NCBI GenBank assembly: GCA_002434305.1
Contig: DJJU01000007.1
Span: 184,648-248,647 of the forward strand
DNA: 64,000 nt
Direction of reading: 5' to 3'
DNA from: Alicycliphilus sp. UBA6560
GTDB lineage: Bacteria > Pseudomonadota > Gammaproteobacteria > Burkholderiales > Burkholderiaceae_C
Positions 9,674-17,100 of the stretch are shown here, piece by piece (the first letter of the stretch is position 1; each line of letters begins with the position of its first letter). Both the position numbers and the translations under genes were made by a program. The notes under the pieces were generated by a model. The model saw nothing but the letters and a program-made list of their open reading frames with translations, made no database searches and was not told where the DNA came from.

Positions 9674-9713
9674 CGCGCGCCAGTTAAGCGCCAGCAGCTA
9701 TTTTTCCAATAGC
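9661..9713. repeat. Repeat family A copy c (REP-like, partial)
   Basis: It carries GCGCCAGTTAAGCGCCAGCAGCTATTTTTCCAATAG. The left arm is degraded. It overlaps the last codons of ybhN. Confidence 0.55.
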
Positions 9714-9732
9714 ACCCTGACATTCAGGCCAG

Positions 9733-9770
9733 AAAAAAACCGCCCCAGGGCGCGAACCCTGCGGCGGTTT
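9733..9770. terminator. Bidirectional terminator between ybhN and htpX
   Basis: AAACCGCC pairs with GGCGGTTT, enclosing an inner AGGG/CCCT hairpin. It is flanked by A residues on the left and has T residues at its right end, so it can serve both convergent genes. Confidence 0.8.
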
Positions 9771-9790
9771 GACTACTGTGCAAGCGCGGG

Positions 9791-10669
9791 TCAGAGCTGC
9801 TGCGCGTTCTGCAGCGCGGCCACGCGCTCCTCGATGGGCGGGTGCGAGGAAAACAGCTTGCCCAGCCCGCCGGTGATGCCCATGGCCTGCAGGCTCTTGG
9901 GCATCTCGCCGGGCACCATGCCGCCCAGGCGGTACAGGGCGTTGATCATGGGCTGCTTGCGGCCCATCAGACGGGCGGCGCCGGCGTCGGCGCGGAATTC
10001 ACGCTGGCGCGAGAACCAGGCCACGATGATGGCGGCCAGAAAGCCCAGCAGGATGTCCAGCACGATGGTCGTGACCATGTAGCCGATGCCGGGGCCGGAG
10101 TTGTTCTCGTCGTTCCTGCGCAGGAAGCTGTCCACCGCATAGCCGATGACGCGCGACAGGAACACCACGAAGGTGTTCATCACGCCCTGGATCAGCGCCA
10201 TGGTGACCATGTCGCCGTTGGCAACGTGGGCCACCTCGTGGCCGATGACGGCTTCGACCTCCTCGCGCGTCATGCCCTGCAGCAGGCCGGTGGAGACGGC
10301 CACCAGGGCCGAGTTCTTGAAGGCGCCGGTGGCGAAGGCGTTGGCTTCGCCCTGGTAGATGCCGACCTCGGGCATCTGGATGCCGGCCTGCTCGGAAAAG
10401 CGCCGCACGGTCTCCACGATCCAGGCCTCGTCCTGGTTGCGCGGGTTGTTGATGATTTGCACGCCCATGCTCATCTTGGCAATGGGTTTGCTCATCAGCA
10501 GCGAGATGATGGCGCCGCCAAAGCCCATGATGAAGGCGAAGCCCAGCAGCGCGCCCAGGTTCAGGCCGTTGGCGGTGAGGTAGCGGTTCACCCCCAGCAG
10601 GCTGGCGACGATGCCCAGCACCACCACCACGGCGACGTTGGTCAGCAGGAAAAGCGCTATGCGTTTCAT
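9791..10669 (-). CDS. htpX: Protease HtpX (membrane zinc metalloprotease)
   Basis: The 292-residue M48B protease of the inner membrane degrades damaged membrane proteins alongside FtsH. It has two N-terminal helices (about 5-24 and 38-58), zinc motif HEVAH at 144-148, two further helices (about 155-175 and 195-215), and the third ligand in SRQREFRADAGAARL. The ending SSHPPIEERVAAL is typical. The start MKRIALFLLTN at 10669 matches the family; six extra upstream codons are ignored. It ends at the shared terminator at 9733-9770. Confidence 0.96.
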   Translation of the reverse strand: MKRIALFLLTNVAVVVVLGIVASLLGVNRYLTANGLNLGALLGFAFIMGFGGAIISLLMSKPIAKMSMGVQIINNPRNQDEAWIVETVRRFSEQAGIQMPEVGIYQGEANAFATGAFKNSALVAVSTGLLQGMTREEVEAVIGHEVAHVANGDMVTMALIQGVMNTFVVFLSRVIGYAVDSFLRRNDENNSGPGIGYMVTTIVLDILLGFLAAIIVAWFSRQREFRADAGAARLMGRKQPMINALYRLGGMVPGEMPKSLQAMGITGGLGKLFSSHPPIEERVAALQNAQQL

Positions 10670-10744
10670 TTGAGAGGAGAGCTCCACGAAAGAAGGAAAT
10701 CGGCGCTGGCGCGCCCGGCAGAGATGGGGCGCCCGGCCGGCGGT

Positions 10745-11512
10745 TCAAGCCCCGCGCGGCGGCCGGAAAACGAGCGGGTCATCATAAAAGCACGGGCTTT
10801 CGTTCCCCGCCCACCAGCCGGGTACACCCAGAACCGGCACCGGATTGAACGGCTTGGCGGCCAGGGCCTCGGCACCCAGGCCGTGGGCCAGCCAGGCATC
10901 CGCCTCCGCTACTGTTTCGATAGCTTGCGGCGCTTGCAGGACATGGGCTGTGATGCCTTTTCGCGGTTCGCCCAGTTTCTCCAGCAGCGCGTGGCCGAAG
11001 GGCAGCAGCCGGGCCTGGCGCCACAGCGGGCGCAGATCGACAAAGGCATGCCGCCACTGGCGCGCGGCCAGCGCCTGGTGCAGCGGCGCGGGTGCGCACA
11101 GCAGGGCGCCGTTTTCGTCCAGCAGCGTGATGGCGTCGCGCAGTGGCCCCCGCACCGCGCCCACGCCGGCCCGGACGATGGCGCCGTGCTGCCAGGCGTT
11201 CAGCCGGCGCTTGGCCTGCGGCCAGCGCAGCCAGGCCAGGCCGTTGAAGAAGTCGTGCAGGTTGTCGCGCGTGGGCACGCGGCGGCGCTCGAAGACGAAC
11301 TGCTCGTAGGCCAGGCCGGGCGGCAGGGCCTGCTGGGGCACGAAGCGCACGCCGGGGTCGGGCGCATGGCCGGCGGCCACCAGGGCGTTGAGCGCCTCGG
11401 CGACGCAGGCGCCCTGCTCCACCAGCGCCGCCGCGCGGCGGCCCAGCGCGGCCAGGTCGGCCAGCCAGGGGCGCTGCCAGTCGATAGGGGCCAAGTTACC
11501 CGGCGGCGCCAT
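10745..11512 (-). CDS. DUF3025 family protein
   Basis: The 255-residue protein matches the DUF3025 family of beta- and gammaproteobacteria, with the conserved block DNLHDFFNGLAWLRWPQAKRRLNAWQ (about 90-115) and the C-terminal PVPVLGVPGWW. Function is unknown. The start MAPPGNLAPIDW at 11512 lies 17 bases inside the NYN-domain gene upstream, suggesting translational coupling. A repeat-family-A-like sequence is embedded at 10908-10960 and encodes part of residues 185-200, an Ala-rich variable segment. Confidence 0.8.
   Translation of the reverse strand: MAPPGNLAPIDWQRPWLADLAALGRRAAALVEQGACVAEALNALVAAGHAPDPGVRFVPQQALPPGLAYEQFVFERRRVPTRDNLHDFFNGLAWLRWPQAKRRLNAWQHGAIVRAGVGAVRGPLRDAITLLDENGALLCAPAPLHQALAARQWRHAFVDLRPLWRQARLLPFGHALLEKLGEPRKGITAHVLQAPQAIETVAEADAWLAHGLGAEALAAKPFNPVPVLGVPGWWAGNESPCFYDDPLVFRPPRGA
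10908..10960. repeat. Repeat family A copy d, inside the DUF3025 gene
   Basis: ACTGTTTCGATAGCTTGCGGCGCTTGCAGGAC resembles the left half of the family (ACTGAAACAATAGCTGCCAGCGCTTG). It is translated in frame. Confidence 0.45.
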
Positions 11513-12365
11513 GCAGCGGCGGCTGCGGCGTGCGGGCGCTACGCTTGTCGCGCACGGCCACGCGCGGCGTGCCCTCGTCGCGCAGCTCGAAGGCCTGGGT
11601 GGCGGCCAGCAGCTTGGACAGCGTGGCGTAGCCGTAGTTGCGCGCATCGAACGAGGTCTTGTTGCCGATCTGCGTGCCCAGGGCGCCCACGCGGGCCCAG
11701 CCGTCCTCGTCCTGGCAGGCCTGCACGGCGTGGCGCAGCAGGTTCAGCAGGCGGGTGTCTTGGCGCAGCGCGGTGGTGGGCACGCGCAGCGTGGCCGGGC
11801 GGGCCGGCACGCCGGGGGCGGGGAGCTCCTGCGGCGGAGGCACGGGTTCGGCGGGCTCGGCGGGCAGCGCGTCGGCGGGCTGGCCGGCGGAGCGCGCGGC
11901 ATCGGCCTCACCTTCCGGCTCGCCGGTGAGCGACTCCAGGTACAGAAAGCGCGAGCAGGCGTTGACGAAGGGCTTGGGCGTCTGCTCGGCGCCGAAGCCG
12001 TAGACAGCCGAGCCCTTGGCGCGCAGGTGCATGACCAGGGGCGTGAAGTCGGCGTCCGAGGAGACGATGCCGAAGGCGTCGGGCCGGTCGGTGTAGAGCA
12101 GCTCCATGGCGTCCACCGTCATGGCCATGTCGGTGGCGTTCTTGCGCCTGGAATAGTCGAACTGCTGGATGGGCCGGATGCCGAATTCCAGCAGCCGGCT
12201 CTGCCAGCCCTGCAGGCCGTGCTTGGTCCAGTTGCCGTAGGCACGGCGGATGTTGATCTCGCCCAGCGTGGACAGCTCGGTCAGGATCTCGTCGATCTTC
12301 TCGGCCGGTGCGTTGTCGGCGTCGATCAGCAGGGCGATGCGCAATCCGCGTTCGGAATCCGGCAT
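11496..12365 (-). CDS. NYN-domain putative ribonuclease with C-terminal OST-HTH/LOTUS domain
   Basis: The protein has 289 residues. The N-terminal NYN (PIN-like) nuclease domain (about 8-145) has acidic residues in ALLIDADN (11-18), in DMAMTVDAMELL and in SSDADFTPLVMHLR, the normal metal-binding set. A Pro/Ala-rich linker (about 150-195) leads to a C-terminal OST-HTH/LOTUS-type domain (about 200-275) containing GWARVGALGTQIGNKTSFDARNYGYATLSKLL. The family is thought to cut or bind RNA; the target is unknown. It overlaps the DUF3025 gene by 17 bases and lies downstream of pyrC on the same strand. Confidence 0.88.
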   Translation of the reverse strand: MPDSERGLRIALLIDADNAPAEKIDEILTELSTLGEINIRRAYGNWTKHGLQGWQSRLLEFGIRPIQQFDYSRRKNATDMAMTVDAMELLYTDRPDAFGIVSSDADFTPLVMHLRAKGSAVYGFGAEQTPKPFVNACSRFLYLESLTGEPEGEADAARSAGQPADALPAEPAEPVPPPQELPAPGVPARPATLRVPTTALRQDTRLLNLLRHAVQACQDEDGWARVGALGTQIGNKTSFDARNYGYATLSKLLAATQAFELRDEGTPRVAVRDKRSARTPQPPLHGAAG

Positions 12366-12398
12366 GGGCGGCCTTTCGTCTGGGGTGCAGGGGCGTTG

Positions 12399-13451
12399 TC
12401 AGCGGCCGGCGTCCACCCGCCAGGCCAGCGACTCGCCGGCGCGCAGGGGTTTCAACTCGGCGTCGCCGAAGGGGTAGCTGTCGGGCACCGTCCAGGCCTG
12501 GCGGCGCAGGGTGATGGTGCCCTGGTTGCGCGGCAAGCCGTAGAAGGCCGGGCCGTTGAAGCTGGCGAAAGCTTCGAGCTGGTCCAGTGCGCCGGCGTTG
12601 TCGAAGGCCTCGGCATACAGCTCGATGGCGGCGTGGGCGGTGTAGCAGCCGGCGCAGCCGCTGGCGTGCTCCTTGAGCTGCGCCGGGTGCGGGGCGCTGT
12701 CGGTGCCCAGGAAGAATTTGCCGCTGCCGCCCGTGGCCGCCTGTACCAGCGCCAGGCGGTGCGTCTCGCGCTTGAGCACCGGCAGGCAGTAGTAGTGCGG
12801 GCGGATGCCGCCGGTGAACAGGGCGTTGCGGTTGTACAGCAGGTGGTGGGCGGTGATGGTGGCGGCCGTGTGCGCGTCGCTCTGCGTCACGTACTGCGCC
12901 GCCTCCTTCGTCGTGATGTGCTCGAAGACGATCTTCAGTTCGGGGAAGTCGCGGCGCAGCGGGATGAGCTGCTGCTCGATGAAGACGGCCTCGCGGTCAA
13001 ACAGGTCGATGTCCGGGCTGGTCACCTCGCCGTGCACCAGCAGCAGCATGCCGGCCTTCTGCATGGCCTCCAGCGTGGGGTAGATCTTGCGCAGGTCGGT
13101 CACGCCGGCGTCGCTGTTGGTGGTGGCGCCGGCCGGGTAGAGCTTGGCGGCGACGACGCCGGCGGCCCGGGCGCGGGCGATTTCCTCGGGCGCCAGGTTG
13201 TCGGTCAGGTACAGCGTCATCAGGGGCTCAAACTGCAGGCCCTCGGGCACGGCGGCCAGGATGCGCGCCTTGTACGCCAGCGCCTGGGCGGCGGTGGTCA
13301 CCGGCGGGCGCAGGTTGGGCATGATGATGGCGCGGGCGAACTGGGCGGCCGTGTGCGGCACCACGGTGGCCAGGGGCGCGCCGTCGCGCACGTGCAGGTG
13401 CCAGTCGTCGGGGCGGACGAGGGTCAGGGTGTCGGCAGAAGGGGTGGTCAT
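12399..13451 (-). CDS. pyrC: Dihydroorotase (class II)
   Basis: The 350-residue enzyme catalyses cyclisation of N-carbamoyl-aspartate to dihydroorotate in pyrimidine synthesis. Zinc ligands and catalytic residues are visible: HLHVRDG (H18, H20), the carbamylated lysine in AAKLYPAGATTNS, HGEV, EHITT and the catalytic Asp in GTDSAPHP. The length matches E. coli PyrC (348). The start MTTPSADTLT at 13451 is chosen over an upstream in-frame Met that would run into the terminator of the next gene. Confidence 0.96.
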   Translation of the reverse strand: MTTPSADTLTLVRPDDWHLHVRDGAPLATVVPHTAAQFARAIIMPNLRPPVTTAAQALAYKARILAAVPEGLQFEPLMTLYLTDNLAPEEIARARAAGVVAAKLYPAGATTNSDAGVTDLRKIYPTLEAMQKAGMLLLVHGEVTSPDIDLFDREAVFIEQQLIPLRRDFPELKIVFEHITTKEAAQYVTQSDAHTAATITAHHLLYNRNALFTGGIRPHYYCLPVLKRETHRLALVQAATGGSGKFFLGTDSAPHPAQLKEHASGCAGCYTAHAAIELYAEAFDNAGALDQLEAFASFNGPAFYGLPRNQGTITLRRQAWTVPDSYPFGDAELKPLRAGESLAWRVDAGR

Positions 13452-13480
13452 GGCGGCGATTGTCCCATCCGACCGGCGAT

Positions 13481-13512
13481 AAAAAACCCCGGCCACCTGA
13501 CGGCAGCCGGGG
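13481..13512 (-). terminator. Terminator of the lipoprotein gene
   Basis: On the minus strand CCCCGGC pairs with GCCGGGG and is followed by six T residues. It lies 33 bases after the lipoprotein stop and just upstream of pyrC. Confidence 0.88.
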
Positions 13513-13544
13513 CAAACCCCTGTGAAGGGGCGAGGGGTTGGGAA

Positions 13545-14051
13545 TCAGCAGCCGCCGGGACGGTTGCCGCGCATGGGGATGACGCCGGAAACGGTGATGC
13601 GCACGCCCTGGTCGTTCTCGAGCACCTTGTTGACCAGCCGGATGCGGTCGGTGGAACGCACGACCTGGACGTCGCCCCAGTCGCTGGCGCCGAATTCGCT
13701 GCCCATGAAGCTGATGAAGGCCTCGTAGACCACGGCCGAGTCGGGGCGGTAGCGCACGTCGCCCGAGGCCTGGCCGCTGCCGGCCACGCGGTTGATGCCG
13801 TCGAACTTGAAGGTGCAGACCTCGGGGTAGGAGCCCACGGGGTTCTTCTTGTCCACGTCCGTCAGGTTGACGTTGCCATCGCCATAGACGCCGTCGAAGC
13901 CGGGCGCCGTGGCGCTGGTGACCGTCAGCACGCCAGTGCGCTCGCTGGGTTCGGGATCGTCGTCGTTGCCACCGCCGCAGGCGGTGAGCGTCAGAGCGGC
14001 CGCGGTGACGGCCAGGCAGGCCCAGGTCTTGGAGGTGATGTTGTTCTTCAT
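13545..14051 (-). CDS. Small secreted lipoprotein, unknown function
   Basis: The protein has 168 residues. The signal peptide MKNNITSKTWACLAVTAAAL ends in the lipobox LTAC with Cys25, followed by GGGNDDDPEP, a typical flexible lipoprotein tether. Gly at +2 predicts sorting to the outer membrane. The mature part is rich in Gly, Asp and beta-strand-like segments, with two further Cys (in EVCTFKF and at the C-terminal GGC) that could form a disulfide. I do not recognise a domain. The gene is monocistronic with its own terminator. The longer frame starting at 14186 is ignored because the signal peptide defines the start. Confidence 0.75.
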   Translation of the reverse strand: MKNNITSKTWACLAVTAAALTLTACGGGNDDDPEPSERTGVLTVTSATAPGFDGVYGDGNVNLTDVDKKNPVGSYPEVCTFKFDGINRVAGSGQASGDVRYRPDSAVVYEAFISFMGSEFGASDWGDVQVVRSTDRIRLVNKVLENDQGVRITVSGVIPMRGNRPGGC

Positions 14052-14194
14052 GTTGCTGCGGGCAGTCGTAAGGAAGGGGTGGATCGGAGAAGCTGGCGTG
14101 ATCCTAGAAACGTGTTTTTCCCGCCCTTGTGCGCGCGGCGCTGATGACCGTGTAGGAGATCGGCGCCCCGCCGGGCCGCCGATCACCCCGCTTT

Positions 14195-17100
14195 TCAGGC
14201 CCGCGCCAGCACCGGCGCCAGGGCCACGCCGGTGTGCGTGCCCAGGCGCACCACCTCTTCGGGCGTGGCGGCGGCCACGATGCGCCCGCCGCCCGAGCCA
14301 CCCTCGGGCCCCAGGTCGATGACCCAGTCGGCCTCGGCGATCACGTCCAGGTCGTGCTCGATGACCAGCACGCTGTGCCCGCCGTCCACCAGCCGGTGCA
14401 GCACCCGGATCAGCCGGTGCACGTCGGCCATGTGCAGGCCCACGGTGGGCTCGTCCAGCACGTACAGCGTGTGCGGCGCCTTCTGGCCGCGGCGGCCGAC
14501 CTCGTCGCGCACCTTGGTCAGTTCCGTCACCAGCTTGATGCGCTGCGCCTCGCCGCCCGACAGCGTGGGGCTGGGCTGGCCCAGCGTCAGGTAGCCCAGG
14601 CCCACATCCTTCAAGAGCTGCAGCGGATGCGCGATGGCCGGCATGCTGGCGAAGAACTCCACCGCCTCGTCGACCTCCATCTGCAGCACGTCGCCGATGT
14701 TCTTGCCGCGCCAGGTGACGGCCAGCGTCTCGGGGTTGAAGCGCGCGCCGTGGCAGACCTCGCAGGGCACCTTCACGTCGGGCAGAAAGCTCATCTCGAT
14801 GGTGCGCATGCCCTGGCCTTCGCAGGCCGGGCAGCGGCCGGCGCCGGTGTTGAACGAAAAACGCCCGGCCGCATAGCCGCGCGCCTTCGCCTCCAGCGTC
14901 TCGGCGAACAGCTTGCGGATGGTGTCCCAGAAGCCGATGTAGGTGGCCGGGCAGCTGCGCGGCGTCTTGCCGATGGGCGTCTGGTCCACCTCCAGCACGC
15001 GGTCGATGCTCTCGAAGCCGGACAGGCCGGTGCAGCCGACCAGCGGCGGGGACTTGCCGGCGTCCATCGCGTCGCGCCCGGCCTTGGTGGCGCGCTGCTG
15101 CACCCAGGCCTGCACGTTGGCCAGCAGCACGTCGCGCGCCAGCGTGGACTTGCCCGAGCCCGACACGCCCGTGACGGCCACCAGCCGCTTGAGCGGCACG
15201 CGGGCGTCGACCTGCTGCAGGTTGTGCAGGCGGGCGCCATACACCGTGAGCCAGGCAGGCGCGGCCTCGGTCGCTATAGTTTCAGTAGCTGCTGGCGCTT
15301 GTTTCTTGCGGCTTTTGGTGGGCTTCGAAGCTGAAGCGCCCGGTTCATCAGCGCTGGCAGCTATGCTTTTTGCAGCAGCCGCGCCAGGCAGTACCGGGCG
15401 CCGGGCCTGCTGCGGGTGGCGCATGGCGTGCAGCAGATAGCGGCCGGTCTGCGAATCGGGCGCAGCCTCGATGTCGGCCACGCTGCCCTGCGCCACCAGG
15501 CGCCCGCCGCGCTTGCCGGCGCTGGGGCCGATGTCGATGATGTGGTCGGCCCGGCGGATGGTGTCCTCGTCGTGCTCCACCACCACCAGGGTGTTGCCCT
15601 TGTCGCCCAGCAGCGTGAGGGCATTCAGCAGGATGCCGTTGTCGCGCGCGTGCAGGCCGATGGTGGGCTCGTCCAGCACGTAGCACACGCCCTGCAGGTT
15701 GCTGCCCAGCTGCGCGGCCAGGCGGATGCGCTGCGCCTCGCCGCCCGAGAGCGTGGGCGCGCCCCGGTCCAGCGTCAGGTAGGACAGGCCGACCTCCTGC
15801 AGAAAGTCCAGCCGGCTCTTGATCTCGGGGATCAGGTCGCGGGCGATTTCCTGCTCGCGGCCGGACAGCTGCAGCGTGTCGATCCACGCCCGCACCTGGT
15901 GCACCGACAGCCGCGCCACGCCGGTGATCGGCGTGCCTGCGAACAGCACCGCGCGCGCCACGGCGTTCAGCCGCGTGCCCTCGCAGGTGGGGCAGGCGCG
16001 GTCCTCCAGGTCGTCCACCTCGGGCTCGGCGAAGGTCTGTTCGCGCCCCTGGGTCTTGTCGAAGGGGGCGGAGTCGTCCAGCACCGAGCGCTGCTCGCGC
16101 GTCAGCTGCACGCCCGTGCCCACGCAATCGGGGCACCAGCCGTGCTTGCTGTTGTAGGAGAACAGGCGCGGGTCCAGCTCGGCGTAGCTGGTGGCGCAGA
16201 CCGGGCAGGCGCGCTTGGTGGAAAAGGCCGCCACGCGGCCGATGCCGGCCGTGGGCAGCCCGTCGTGCAGCGCCGCCTCCAGGCCTTCGATGCCGCTGAG
16301 CACGTGCACCACGCCCTTGCCCAGCTCCAGGGCCTTGGCCAGGTGGGTGCGCAGCTCGTCCTCGTGGGCGGCATCGATGCGCACGCTGGCCACGGGCAGC
16401 TCAACCGTGTGCTCCTTGAAGCGGTCCAGGCGCGGGAAGCCCGTGGTGGGCAGGAACTCGCCGTCCACGCGCAGGTGCGTGTAGCCGCGCGGGCGCGCCC
16501 AGTCGGCCAGTTCGGTGTAGACGCCCTTGCGGTTCAGCACCAGCGGCGCCATCAGCCCGATGCACTGGCCGCGGAACTGCGTGAGCAGCTGCGCGGCGAT
16601 GCTCTCCATGGTCTGCGGCTGCACCGGCGCGCCGTCGTGCACGCAGTGCTGCACGCCCAGCTTCACGTACAGCAGGCGCAGGTAGTGCCAGACCTCGGTG
16701 GTCGTGCCCACCGTGCTCTTGCGGCCGCCGCGCGACAGCCGCTGCTCGATGGCCACCGTGGGCGGGATGCCGTAGACGGCGTCCACCTCCGGCCGACCGG
16801 CCGGCTGCACGATGGAGCGGGCGTATGCGTTCAGGCTCTCCAGGTAGCGGCGCTGGCCCTCGTTGAACAGGATGTCGAAGGCCAGCGTGGACTTGCCCGA
16901 GCCCGACACGCCGGTCACCACGTTGAACTTGCCGCGCGGGATGGACACGTTCAGGTGCTTGAGGTTGTGCTCCTTGGCATTGACGATTTCAATGGCATTT
17001 TCGGCCCCTGGCGCTTTGCTGGTAAGCGCCAGCAGCTCACTTCTTTGTAGCGCCGCTGCGGCTTCCTGCGCGCTGTGCCCGCCTTCGCCCAGGGCCTGCT

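Noticed and set aside
11388..14144. 918-codon plus-strand open frame across the NYN, pyrC and lipoprotein genes
   Set aside because: Antisense shadow spanning three well-supported minus-strand genes and a terminator; the composition is Gly/Val/Gln/Ala-rich without domain features.
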